Part shown: piece by piece, positions 12,547 to 24,087 of the stretch | Layout of the letters: the number at the start of each line of letters is the position of its first letter | How positions within the stretch are numbered: the first letter of the stretch is position 1 | From: Stropharia rugosoannulata | Lineage: Eukaryota; Basidiomycota; Agaricomycetes; Agaricales; Strophariaceae | Direction: 5' to 3' | Assembly: GCA_028532985.1 (NCBI GenBank) | Contig: JANCIK010000003.1 | Coordinates: forward strand, 1,188,001 to 1,252,000 | Length of the DNA: 64,000 nucleotides | Translations under genes and position numbers: made by a program | The notes under the pieces: model-generated | Database searches by the model: none | The model's input: the letters and a program-made list of their open reading frames with translations, nothing else | Told to the model about the DNA's origin: nothing

Positions 12547-13288
12547 AGAACAGCAGTGCAAAATTAATGTTACAATAATGCATCATTTATGGCGAAGTAT
12601 GTTTTAAAATTTCAGTAATGTTGTTTGGTATTGTGAATTCCAATGTTGTATGCTTTATGTACACTGGTTAATCAACACTCGTCACAACATCTTCTTTGTT
12701 TGGATTTATCATGAGTTGCACATGTAAGCTACCAATTGTCGATGCAATTGAAACTTCATTAACTTCCTCATGTTTTATAGTTGAATTTACATGAGACTTG
12801 ATCGTGTGCTCTAACTAAGACCACATAAAGCGCCGATGTACATGGACTCCGCGCCAGTATTCTGGGAGGGCATCTAATATGTGTCCATCATGCAAGCAGC
12901 AAGTCGGACTTGACGTGAGTACCAATGGCCTATTTCACACTACGAACACCATGAACACCAGGGAATTGTCAACCCTGCAGACATCATCTACTCACTGGCT
13001 CGGCTAAGTCCTTAAATAAAGTCACGGTCACTTCGCGCGCTATTCACACTACTTGGTATTGCCGCCTTAAAGCCTTGAACAGCTTTCATTCAAATGTCTA
13101 ACCCAAATGTACTCTTTTTCACAGGACCTTAAATGCCCGCTAGTTCGATAGGAAACCGCAGCCTCAGTTACTGAGCGGTGTTCCCATGAATCGGTAAAGT
13201 CAGCCATTAATACTGTTCGCTGTATCAGTTGTTCCCGTGGAAAAGTGTGGGGCAATGAGGATGGCATATCGTGGAGAACTGAGGAAAT
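12547..13288. other. Intergenic region, no gene seen
   Basis: Holds the 3' end of the epimerase transcript and the upstream region of the MFS gene. It is moderately AT-rich. One minus-strand open frame near 13.1-13.27 kb has no supporting features. Confidence 0.4.
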
Positions 13289-15912
13289 ATGTCACCGTTT
13301 AGCTTCAAAGAAGTTCCCCTCGAGTCATATGAGAAACAAGTACGGTATAGGTCTATTCTCGATTTTAATTGGTATATATACTATGCAGGGATCTAATCAG
13401 CCCAGATAACTCCCCTTTACATCATGGTTTTTGGGATTCTTGGTATGTTGTACTCAATGTCGAGGACGGCAACACAAGCTGACGAAAATTCTGAAATCTT
13501 AGGAGATAAACATTTGCAAGAGGTTCCAGGAACTGCGTTGCTTTCTGACTTGGGCATCGTTCGCGGCCATGAGGTACTTCGCATTCTACCTTGCAAACCG
13601 TCCATCTTGTAGACGCTTTGAAAGGTTTCCATTGATGAAGCTGCGGGATTGAAGAGGGGAACTGGAAGATTTAGCCATATCGTTCTTATCCCACAGCCCT
13701 CGGACGACCCCAATGACCCGTAAGATATCTTGTGGCTTATTCCTTCTTCTCTGTTCACTGGGTCTCGCAGCTTGAACTGGCCGAGATGGAAGAAAGAGGC
13801 ATGTTTCTGGACATTGTTCGTACTTCAGTCTTAACATTAAATATTCTCACCCACTTCGTACCTTTAGATCGTTTGCTGCTACCCTCGATGGAGCCCTTTC
13901 TCCGATGGTTGGACCTGGCTATGTCTTACTGTCGAAGCAGTTCGGCGTGAGCGTCGACGAAGTCGCTTCTTCTTTCGGTTTTATACTGCTAGGATTAGGG
14001 AGCTTCATGTAAGTTCTCATTATCTTGATAGTATCTTCGTGTTGCAATGAACATGGTTTTTCTGCCAAACAGGCTCTTCCAAAACATGTTGGCTACTAAG
14101 TTTGGACATCGTATTGTGTATCTTTCGTCGGTAACGCTTGTAAGTATGGCTTGGCAGACTTCCTAAAAAATCACTTACAAGTAAGTATTATCAAAATGTA
14201 GATGTTTATAGCTTGTATATGGTCTGCAGTTAGTCCGAACATTTTGTCTATAAGGGCATCTCGTCTATTCCAGGGATTTGGCATGTCTGCTTTACAAAGG
14301 TATGTACAATATTGTCTAGATGCTGCTCTTCTTTATATTCTTGTTACCTCAGTCTTGTTGCATCTACTATTGAGCAGATATACTGGTACGATCTATACCT
14401 CTCTGTTATCATTGGCTCACAGACCTTGCCTTCTAGTGTTCATGAGCGTGGAAGCCGTGCAGTGATTTGGGGCTTCTGTATTTTGGCAGGCATTACCTTG
14501 TAAGCAACTTTGGTGCTAAGTCAAAGCGCGAAAAATCCTTATTTACTTGATACAGAGGGCCTCTACTATACAGCTATGTCGTTCAGAACCTGTCGTGGCA
14601 AATGGGATTCTGGTTCGTCGTCATCCCCCTGGGCCTGTCTATATTCTTGGTCTTCTTTTGTGTTCCTGAGGTTCGTGTATCACTCTCTTCTGTTTGGGAA
14701 TAAACTCATCAAACACGCCGGGTTTCCATAGACTACATACACTAGAGAAATTATTCCCAGGAACACGGAAAAGAATGAAACTGAGAAGAACAGTCTTGAA
14801 GACTCCAAATCATCTGCCTCGGGATATTCTATTCCCCAACGCAAAAGCTATTTGTCCCAACTGAAGATTTACAGCGGAACCTACACAGATGTTAGCTTAT
14901 TCAAATTGTTCTTCCGTCCATTCCCCTTCCTTCTATCTCCAGTTGTAAGTATTTTTCTAGCCCAATCCACCATGCAAACAGCTGATGGACCTGGAAGACT
15001 TGGTTTATGTTCACCACTCATGGGATGCAAACTGTGTGGCTAAGTGGGCAGCGTTACTCTGTCGAAATATATATTGCTAAAAGCATATATATATAGGTCT
15101 GATGCCTCTTTGTTCTTCGACGATCTTTACTATTGAATACAACTTCAATGCAACACAAATTGTAAAGTTTCAGCGGCATCGTTAGAAAGCTATAGTTGAT
15201 TTTCTGCCTTGCACAGGGTTTAACCAATCTGGGAGGAATCGTTGGAATTGTACTTGCGGCAGGTATCACAGGACCTCTGACAGATTGGGGAACAGTATGG
15301 CTATCGAAGCGCAATCATGGAGTCTACGAACCGGAGTTCCGCATTATATTCATGTTAAGTATGCTTTTTGGCGTATTCGGTTACATTGGATGGGCTGGTA
15401 AGATTCAGATTTACTAGGTGTGACTTCTTACCGAGTTTATTACCAGTGGGGACGACGCAAATGATGCCATGGATCGGAGCTGTTGCATGTATAGCGTGCG
15501 CCGCTTCTATATTCTCACTTGCACCATTCATCTGACAGCGATACGTAGTATGGCTAACTTCGCTATAATCGTCTCTACCTCCGCAGCCGTTACTTATCTG
15601 CTCGATACCCACAGAGAAAACGCTCTTCACATCTTGGCGTTGAGTAACTTCGGGAAGAACATGGTCCTCTATGGTTTCACATTTTTTGCCAATGGGTTCA
15701 TTGAGAGGAGAGGAGTAAAAGTGTCTCTGTTGATTCTGGGTGCCTGCCAGACTGCTTGTTGGCTGGTATCGATACCGATGTATGTCTATGGCAAACGTGT
15801 CAGATCTTTCGTAAGTGCTTTACATACTACCTGGTTCGGTAATTGACGAGCTTTGATCTAGATCGCACGTCATCCCGAGATATTCATTGTTGTTGGAGAA
15901 CCAAAGCAGTAA
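13289..15912 (+). CDS. Major facilitator superfamily transporter, DHA1/Hol1-like
   Basis: Twelve-helix plasma-membrane drug:H+ antiporter-type carrier; substrate unknown. The cytosolic N-terminus carries the family signature DDPNDPLNWPRWKK (about 13690-13790). Helices follow with SFGFILLGLGSFMLFQNMLA (about 13973), FGHRIVYLSS, ACIWSAVSPNILSIRASRLF, FVHERGSRAVIWGFCILAGI (about 14440), PLGLSIFLVFFCVPET, a hydrophilic central loop (about 14760-14880), then LTNLGGIVGIVLAAGITGPL with TDWGTVWLSKRNHGVYEPE (about 15220-15340), the usual loop of this subfamily. It ends HPEIFIVVGEPKQ at 15910-15912. There are more than ten introns. I chose ATG 13289 because it opens the first exon before a 13,340s donor; a later start cannot be excluded. 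Confidence 0.85.
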
Positions 15913-15957
15913 ATGTTGGTTATATCACATTTGGTTACACAGGAAGAAATAAGAATG

Positions 15958-17670
15958 TCAAGGGCTGGTATTCCAAATATCGAAGGGTACGCAGAAATGA
16001 TAGCTATTATTCGAGTGGGTGAAGCGGTCCCTTTCATCTATAAACTGTTTCCGATATGATACGGCTTCCTCCGCTGTCATGAGGCCCTCCACATTCTGCA
16101 TGATTAATTGCACAACTTCAGAGGGCAATCTGGAATCAAGGTATTTATCGATGGCCGTGTAAATCCACTGACTCTGCTGAGGCGCAACACGGGACGTGGA
16201 TATTATCGGTATGATATCTGGATCTACCAAGAAGAACTTAATTAATGTAAGGTGGCCATCTCTAGAGGGGTCAACGAGCTTGAAAGGTGTCTGGCAGTGT
16301 TGATAGATATTAGGAAATACGAGACTGAGATTTGGGCGTATTGAGACATCCCCTATGTATTGATGTGAAGAATCTCCGTCACGAAACCCCCATGTTCGCC
16401 AAGAAGCTCCCTCGTCTCCCGGAGAAAAATGGCGAGGGAAAGTAACAGCCATGCGAAACCGTATTGAGTTATCGGTAATGTTGTCCTATACTCACAATTA
16501 ATGCCGGTACTGAGCATACAAAACCCTACTTGCCATTGATAGTACATGAAGCCCACAGGCTACGATTCTTTCTGCTCTCATGCCCTCCACGTGCCACTGC
16601 GATCCGGAATATTCTTTCCCGCCCGGCATTAGTTTGATTTTTGATATGCTTGTGACGATCTGTATTTTTCTTCCGCGTAAGCAGATCTTATGCCGCCGAG
16701 ACTCCAATCCGCCGGTGTATCCCTGTTCCGGAACATCAGGCAAGGATATTGGTCGATTCAACGTCCATTGGCGCATTTCCCTTTCATAGTTAGCCCAACC
16801 TTCTTCATCGTCGGAATGCTCTGGAGAATCGGGTTCGTCCCAAACAGTATATTGACAGCTGCCGCGAATGCGAGGAACAAGAGGATTTGTTCTGTGCAAA
16901 TCTGTTAAAGTATGTTCAAAAAGAGGAATAAAACCCATAAGAAGTCTCTCTAGAAGTTGATATATATTTTCATGAGCACTTGGATCCAGATTGTTGATAT
17001 AGGACAACAGTTTGACATAGGACAGATTTTCAGGAACAAAAACATCTGTTGGCAGGAGTGCAAAACGCGAAGAAGTTGCATACTGTATGCCTGTCGAGAG
17101 GGGGGAGATAGTCTGGTACACGCTATCAAGCAAGCGATAGTGACGGACGAGAGTCCGGAAATAAACTAGAGGGCATAATGTAGGATCGATTAGGTCGATG
17201 GTGGGGTTGTCAATATCGTCACTAAGTTTGCTTGCGTCGTCTGCCAGAGGTTCCAAGGCGTCCTTCAATGCAAGTGCAGCCTCAGCTGCGAAAACATTAG
17301 ATGATTGCCAAATCCGTTCAAAGCAAGATACTTGACTATGAATAATTTAGGTCAAATTCGATAGAAGCCACTGGAAATTTATACTTGCTAGTGGTCGTGC
17401 ATCAAAGAAATGTATCCCTGCAACTCATCGAGGACATAGTCTATCTTATACAACTCAATACCAGGAAAATTGAATTGAAATTAAGCTCACTTGTTTGCTT
17501 GAAAGTTGAATGTCCACCTCATCAGATGGTGTTTTCACCTTGATCGTATGATTGGTAGCCTCCTCTTTCCACATATTCCTGTTACTTTTTTCTGCGTAAG
17601 CGTTCCACCATCCAGGTATGGACCGGATTTGCCACGAAAGTTGGCCCATTGCCAAATCTATCAGCTGCAT
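15958..17670 (-). CDS. DUF4246 family protein
   Basis: Fungal DUF4246 protein of unknown function. The start at 17670 (MQLIDLAMGQLSWQIRSIPG, then WWNAY) matches the family N-terminus, and an in-frame stop lies just upstream. A middle exon reads DYVLDELQGYISLMHDH (about 17440). The core has HKICLRGRKIQIVTSISKIK followed by SGSQWHVEGMRAERIVACGL (about 16690-16560) and, in the last exon, FPNIYQHCQTPFKLVDPSRD, then FFLVDP and VAPQQSQW (about 16310-16180). These are the main conserved DUF4246 blocks, including the WHVEGM and FPNIYQH histidines that look like metal ligands (inference). It converges with the MFS gene, with only 45 bp between stops. About four exons. Confidence 0.85.
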
Positions 17671-18141
17671 GAACCAAGGTCATTCAATGGGCCAATTTTG
17701 ATTGAAAAGGTTGGGACTTGCTGTTCTAGGGTTGTCTATGAAAACGATAAGTGAAGCGCCGATTACCACGTTTCTTATGTTGACCGACCTCCTACTCCCC
17801 CTAGGTAATGGGTGCCAAATAGAAATGGATGTCTATATCCTGTGTATTGATCGGGTCCTCTGGAAGCAGACATGATGGTATGGCCAAGTCAGTTATTCAA
17901 GGACATTGACGACGTGCGATTGGTCGTGGCAGTTCCGAAGTGTGGGTCCAGTCAAAGTACATTGGTGCAGTAAGGAGATTACTAATTTCGTGATTGCGAT
18001 CTGTATCGGTTTAATATCCGTGTGAACCTTTGGTGAACCCTCCATTTCGCTCAGCCTCGCTGCCTACTAGGCTACTACATACTATTGAACTCACAAAAGC
18101 TTGCTTTCTATACTCTATAACTTTCATCTAAAGTGGCAGCC
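17671..18141. other. Intergenic region between divergent DUF4246 and Pin1 genes
   Basis: Shared upstream region of two divergent genes. No coding evidence. A pyrimidine-rich stretch lies before the Pin1 start, as is common at fungal promoters. Confidence 0.4.
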
Positions 18142-18735
18142 ATGGTGCGTAGATATACAAAATAAAAATACATAGCTCAATCTCCTCGATCCAGTCTTGG
18201 GAAGTTCGAATGTCCACCTCTAAGGGTCTTCCCTACTTCTTCAATAAGGACACTAAGGAATCCTTATGGGACCCCCCCGCCGGCATGACCGTTGACCAGA
18301 TTAAAGCTCTTTCAGGATCACACTACCTAAATAGCGGTGGAGCGGCACATGCTGGTCAAGTCAGGGCCAGCCACCTTCTCGTGAAGCACCGCGGTAGTCG
18401 CCGCCCGTCTAGCTGGAAAGATGTACGCATCTGCCTATGAGCGTATAATTACTACTTACACCCCATAGGATAATATCACTCGTACTAAGGAAGAAGCCAT
18501 TGATATTTTGCGTGGATATCAGGCAGAAATCAATGGCTCGCCCGAGAAATTCGCGGAACTCGCAAAGGTCCACTCCGACTGTTCTTCTCATGCACATGGC
18601 GGAGATCTCGGGTGGTTTAGTCGTGGCCAGATGCAGAAACCTTTTGAGGATGCAGCCTTTGGCCTGGAAGTTGGAAATATGAGCGACGTGATATCGTCTG
18701 ACAGCGGCGTCCATATCGTTCTGCGTACTGGGTGA
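18142..18735 (+). CDS. PIN1: Phospho-specific prolyl isomerase Pin1/Ess1
   Basis: Parvulin isomerase of pSer/Thr-Pro bonds; Ess1 acts on the RNA polymerase II C-terminal domain. Three exons: 18142-18144, 18195-18422, 18469-18735, giving 165 aa (human Pin1 163). The WW domain reads SWEVRMSTSKGLPYFFNKDT, then KESLWDPP. The isomerase domain has ASHLLVKHRGSRRPSSW (phosphate-binding Lys and Arg-Arg), KVHSDCSSHAHGGDLGWFSR (active-site Cys) and SGVHIVLRTG. The first WW Trp and Pro of the consensus are kept. The first exon encodes only the initiator Met: donor gtgcgt follows ATG directly. All catalytic residues are present. Confidence 0.93.
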
Positions 18736-18894
18736 AAAGGGGTACTAGTCCGGCAAAAAATTAGCATGTAATTGTATCTCTTGAATATCTTGTTGGTTTA
18801 TGGCAAACTTTGCATGGATTTTGTGAATTTTCTGTAAACCATACAAATACTAATCGAAATGTGAACTGGTACTTGGAAGCAACTTGGAAGTTAA

Positions 18895-19898
18895 TTAAAG
18901 ATGCAGTTCTCCATCTGCGAGAACGGCGCACTGTCCCCGTAGTCTAACGCGCCCCCTTTCCTTCTCCCAGACAATCCTCAGTTTACCTCCCCGTGCGCTG
19001 ACTTGTTTCGCTTGCACTTCTTGACCGGACGATATCCCAAGTTTGGTAAACCAATGCGGAACAAGTAAGGCATGCATCGACCCGCATACATGGTCCTCGT
19101 ACGGTTCGGGGAGGGATGAAGGAGCAAACATTCTGGACGCGAAGATAGCATCTGGATCGGTTGACTGGGTAGTAATCGAATTAACTGTAAATCCATTTTC
19201 AATCTTCAAAATAAGACTAGTTAGCTTTCTGGAGTGCTAACAGGCGAGAAGCCTTGACTGACTAGCTGCTTCCCGTTGACCTTAGAGCCCGCGAGGTCTT
19301 CGCTTGCATCTACCTCATACATGACATCTAGAGACAAAATCCTCAGATATTATTGACGTACATTATACAAGGACTTACAATTAGGGTAGTTACCGCTGCC
19401 GATCTTTATGTCTTTTACGAGCACGTCCCTGCCGAAGGCTTGGTCGAGATAACTTTTTAATTTCACTTGCTCCTCCGAAGTGGCGGATCTGATCGGTGCA
19501 TCAGGTATTTCGATTTCAATAAAATCATCTTCAAGCAGCGTTGAGATTATATTATCCCCGCGTATAGTTTTGAAATGAATAACGCGAGTCCCGGCAGCGA
19601 GTGTTTTAGGTGACGAGAATATAATTCTGCTAGCCGCCAGAGTACCGTGACCGCATAATGGTATTTCTTTGCCGCCCGCTGTCAGAAACCGGATAGAGTG
19701 GTCAAACCCGTTAGATGACAGAGGTTCGCTTGATACCACGCTGAGGATAGGTTGGTTTAAATTGGCTGCTATCTTGGCCAGATAGTCTACCGGTGCTGAA
19801 GTTACATCAGGAAGGAATAAAACTGCCGCTGGGTTGCCGCTAAAAGGATTTGAAGTGAACGCAGATACCAGAGAGTACGGAGCACGAGAAGAAGCCAT
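18895..19898 (-). CDS. PhzF-like isomerase family protein
   Basis: PhzF/diaminopimelate-epimerase fold protein, predicted isomerase of unknown substrate. The N-terminus has FTSNPFSGNPAAVLFLPD. The middle has KEIPLCGHGTLAASRII, the family's CGHGT block. A later exon reads DVMYEVDASEDL, and the C-terminal exon has EDHVCGSMHALLVPHW followed by GQEVQAKQVSARGGKLRI, the second conserved block. The start is taken at 19898 (MASSRAPYSLVSAFTSNPFS) because family homology begins there; an in-frame ATG also occurs at 19925. Where many PhzF proteins have NxxE-T with the catalytic Glu, this one reads LNQPILS. About four exons; stop 18895-18897. Confidence 0.83.
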
Positions 19899-20400
19899 TA
19901 GACACGCATTTGGGGTGAGGAGCAAGGAGGAGAATTTATATGAACTGCCTTGAGTAGTAATCGAAAGACTGACTCATGCCAAGTTCGGTTAAAAATACAA
20001 AATCTACGCCGATAAAGCCGGAAGATAATCATCGGCTATTGTCTATGAGCAGAGTTTTAAAGTGTGCTGGCAATAGTGACAGGTGTAAAGTCATTAGCGC
20101 AAGAGTTGTCAAGAGTTGTGGTAAATGGATGTTGGGATTAATGAGGTTTTACTTTCATTTGATGGACCCTTGAAAGTCGAAACATTCCCACAAGAGTGTA
20201 CTGATGAGTAAACCTTGAATGAAGCACAAAACATTGGAACCGAACGGAGGAACCAATGCATTGAGTAGGGGTTGAGTAGCTTACTGAAAAATGTTACACG
20301 GACATACGGAAATATACAACTATATACGTAAGCAACCCGATATTACTTACCTTGTTTTACGAGATAACAAGAAAAAGAATTCGACTCGCCAGCAAACACT
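19899..20400. other. Intergenic region, no gene seen
   Basis: Lies upstream of the PhzF-like gene and downstream of the next minus-strand gene. Only short unsupported open frames are present. Confidence 0.4.
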
Positions 20401-21766
20401 TCATTCATAACTGCGCCAATCAGAATCAACGAGAACAATTCGTCTGCGGTCAAGGCGTCGTCTCCACTCTCGCATTTCTCCCTGGACACCAGCTTCCTGG
20501 GCCATAGACGAAATGCCCTTTCTCAGCCAACGAACATCTCTGATGCGTAGGATAGAAAGGCAAGGGAGAAGTGGGAAAAGCTTCTCAAGCTCGCGCCAGA
20601 ATTCGCTTTTTGGGCGGGGTATAGAAAGGATGCGAAGTCGGTGGGCCTCCGACAATTCGAGCGTTGGGAGAGGGGTTTCCAGAGATAAATGATTGAGATT
20701 TGGACAGCTCTTTAGAATATTGTCTGGGGATGGATACAATCTTGTAGGCCATGACTTCGGGGTGAAGAGTAGCAAGGAGGCCAGAGCGCCGCCATGGACA
20801 TTTATAAATTCTGATGATAGCGATGCAGGGTATGGAATATCGTCATATGGGGTGATAGTTAGCTTTTTGAGGTTCGGAAGAGGCGAATTAAGTAGTGCAA
20901 ACATTAGTGTCGAGGAATGCATAGAAAGAAGCGATAGTGTTGTCAATTTTGGCAAATACACCGGTGAGAAGTTGCTAGTGGGTATGTCAAACACCATGCC
21001 TCCAAGTGTAAAGTCGAGTTCCGCTGGATCCAGACCTTGACCAATCAAAACCAATACCTCAAGGTTGGGGCATTGTCGAAGAAGCTGGACGAAAGGATCT
21101 TCGCTCAAGGGAGAAGCCGAATACGGAACATAACTAAGGCCAGAGATAGATCGGAGATGTCTGGAGCCCTCCCGCTGTGCTAAGGACGACAGTGCCCTGC
21201 GGCTCAAGACAAAAGATGGGTTGATGTCGAGACAAGACAAAAATGGAGTAAGTGGAAATATCTGGGTGAGTAGAAGATCCAGAAATACGGCTTGTGGTTG
21301 ACCTTGAAACTCTAGGTCTGAAATATCCATATTCTGAATCCATCGTCCTGGAGTAGAATATGGAATACGTCGGATTGAGTCCCATTTTTGGTCAGCAGCA
21401 TGTAGCCTTTCGTATAGCCTGGAAAGAGTTGGGATGTCTGATATTTGGATGTGGCTATATGCTAGTGGGAGACCGATCTCCTAGAGACATATACAATATG
21501 TCAGCCAGAACGTTGAAGCAAGAGGACCTGTTACTTACCCGAAATGATTTGCATACTTTTATGAAAGACCATGGCCATTTGGATAGCCTATATTCATCGT
21601 CTTCGCGACATTTTGCAAATGCAGTTGCAATTATTTCTGACCAAATTTCGGAAGGAAGAGGAGAAAGTGATTTTCGATGTGGTAGTAGAGGAAGAAGCAA
21701 GAGTTGTCCAGATGCTTTTGCGTAAGGTCGAGGCAGCAGAAGGATTGTATCAGGGCTGTCGTTCAT
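20401..21766 (-). CDS. F-box-like / leucine-rich protein
   Basis: Agaricomycete F-box-like protein. The N-terminal exon (start 21766) carries LSPLPSEIWSEIIATAFAKC, then SFIKVCKSF, the F-box pattern. After an intron near 21540-21480 the frame continues LPLAYSHIQISDIPTLSRLY and GRWIQNMDISDLEFQ. The long second exon has repeated leucine-rich segments (LRQCPNLEVLVLIGQG, LPKLTTLSLLSMHSS, LPNLKKLTITPYDD, CPNLNHLSLETPLP). It ends DSDWRSYE at 20401-20403. The spliced protein is about 435 aa. Likely an SCF receptor; partner unknown. Confidence 0.78.
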
Positions 21767-22109
21767 GTAGGTTCGTTAGATAGGCTTATTGCCGTGTGTT
21801 GTTACTAAGAGCGCGCTATATCAGTCAATGGCTAGCATGAGTATGGGGTTAGAACACAATTAGAACATGGTGGTAATTCGGAACATTGAGACATAAGAGG
21901 TTCTCGCGAATTCATTACCGGCCCGGAAAACACCCGAATTTCCCGAGTTTTGCTCCATCTCTATCTCAGTATTCGAGTAGTCTACTTAGTAGAGTAGAGT
22001 GAAATGCATACGCGCTTAGAAGATTGTTTTACTCATTGTCTTGAGGATGTAATTAAACGTTCTGAAGCGCGCAATAACATGGTATTTGCAAGGTGATACT
22101 AGTAATTGG
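21767..22109. other. Intergenic region, no gene seen
   Basis: Short gap between the F-box-like gene and the 3' end of WBP11, both on the minus strand. No feature recognised. Confidence 0.4.
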
Positions 22110-23885
22110 TTATTTGGTGCCAAGTATGTCACTCATTTCCTCCATGAACTTTTCATAATCACTCTTCTGTGCAGGTTGCTCTTTAACGACCTTAGAGGGG
22201 GCAGGACCGAATTGACTCTTCAACGCGCTAACAAGATCTGGCCGAGCTGCCCTAGCACTTGTCTGTTCTTCTCCGTCAACCTGAGGTGCTGCAGAGGTGA
22301 GTGCTGGGGCAGCATCAATCTTTGAAGAAGTTATAGCCTTTTTACGCTTAACAACCGAGGGTACGAATGCTGTAGCTTCTTTCTTCAGGTCGCGCAATTG
22401 AGGGGCTGAATAAACAGTTGCCGCTGCCATTTCTGCAGCAGCAGTAGGCTTGACCGGTAATAACGGATTAGTTGGAAAAGAAGCGACAGACGGATTGACG
22501 GGTAGAGATGGATGAGGAGGAGCAAGTTGACTGGCACGATGTCCCTGATATGTTGTGTGTGGTACCGACGATAGGGGGTCTTGCATGGAAGATGTACTTT
22601 GTTGCCGTAGCAAGAAATTCGGGGGAGGTGGAGGGAAGGCATTCGGCGGAAAGGGAGGGTAAGAGATACTAGGGTAGGAGGGGAAACCGGGTGGCGGAGG
22701 AGGTGGAGGGACTTGATTATAAAAACCAGCAGGAGGCGGGGGTAGAGGTTGACCAGTCCAACCCGGAGGAGGAGGCGGAATTTGGCTGTTCCATCCAGAC
22801 GGCAGTTGTGCGGGGGCGATTCCAGCCACAGGAGGCCCTGGAGGAGGAGGTGGTGGTGGTATGAAGGAAGTTTCAAGCCCATTGGGAGGAAATCCTGGTG
22901 GTGGCGGAGGGAGTGGTACACCTAAAATACCAGGCAATGGAGGCGCGGTCATAGGTGGCAGCCCGTTTACTATTGTCAGGGAAAATATTATTGAACCACA
23001 TTGTCCCAACCACAGTCGAACATTACTTACCTGTTTCTATTTCTTTTCCGGGTGGAAGGTCATCGGGCATTGGGATATCATCGTCGCTCGTTACTTCCTC
23101 CGTACCTGGAGGCAAGCCCGGAGGTAGCGGTATATCATCATCGTCTATGATAGTAAGTTTAGAAAGAACCAGAGATATAAAGACTGAATTGCTAACCTTC
23201 GTCCGTTTCCGCTTCACTGTCGACCTCGTCCGGTCTCAGCGCTGATTTATACTCAGTCATGGATACTTTAATTTGTCAAAATATAACTTACGCCTTTCAA
23301 CGTAAGGCATTCCTGGAGGGGCTACTCCAAAAGGATTCATGACAGGATCGTAGTAGATACTACGTTCGGGGTGGCGGGGAAGACCATTTTTATTGAACAA
23401 GTTTCGTTTCTTTTTGATTGGCAATTCGGGTTCTGGTTCGCCCTGTTTGCGACGCCTATAGACTAGCCCCCGCTGTTCAGGATGCTCTTCAACATATTCT
23501 GCCTTTTTTCTGTTAATTTTTTCTAATTCTGCCTTGAGTTCGGCAAGTTTATCGGAATCTGCCCGGCTTTCTTCGAGTTCTTTGATAGCAAGCTCAAGGT
23601 CTGGAAGGAGAGTTAGAGAAGATATATAATATATGCGAACTTATTACCTGTCGTGTCTTTTTTGACTAGAGAGAAATCGCGTGCTTTTGACCTGTCAGCC
23701 TTGTTCTACTGCAGAATCATTATTAGGGAGCATCCAGAAGGAGAATACCCAAATACACCGTGCCTTTTTGAGCTCTTTTTTACGTTGTGCCTTACCTATA
23801 ACGAAGTTAAAGACGCACAAACAGCAATGATTACACAACAGCACTCACGGTAGGCCTCTGCTGGGTTGAGAGTCTTCTTGCCCAT
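22110..23885 (-). CDS. WBP11: WBP11-like spliceosomal protein (proline-rich WW-domain binder)
   Basis: Nuclear pre-mRNA splicing factor that binds WW domains and PP1 in animals. The start at 23885 reads MGKKTLNPAEAYR. Next exons give KADRSKARDFSLVKK (Wbp11-type basic N-terminus), LAELKAELEKINRKKAEYVE, and SIYYDPVMNPFGVAPPGMPY. Two small acidic exons hold repeated DDDIPLPPGLPPG / DDDIPMPDDLPPG. The last long exon is a proline-rich tract (PPPPPPPG, PPPPPGW, about 22960-22620) ending in KSDYEKFMEEMSDILG, the same C-terminal block as human WBP11 (EAFMKEMEGLL). Divergent from RNF10 with 202 bp between starts. Confidence 0.85.
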
Positions 23886-24087
23886 GGCTTGATGGATTGA
23901 ACGTTGGTTGAAGGTGGCAACGCTCAAGGTATATTTAAGACGGAGCCGCGCACGTGCCTAATTGAGTCATGGCGTATATTACCCACAGATCCTTTCCATC
24001 TCATTCCCCAAGTCCAGCGGAAGGCATCCTTCCCACTGGCAGGGTTTCATATCCTCTTCAAGTTCCTCTCTATAACGTATTGTCCAA
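23886..24087. promoter_or_regulatory. Compact bidirectional promoter of WBP11 and RNF10
   Basis: 202 bp separate the two divergent start codons, so both promoters must lie here. CCAAT-like and TATA-like elements are not obvious. Co-expression of the two genes is an inference. Confidence 0.5.

Noticed and set aside
13067..13267. 66-codon minus-strand frame before the MFS gene
   Set aside because: No motif, no splice partners, ordinary intergenic composition.
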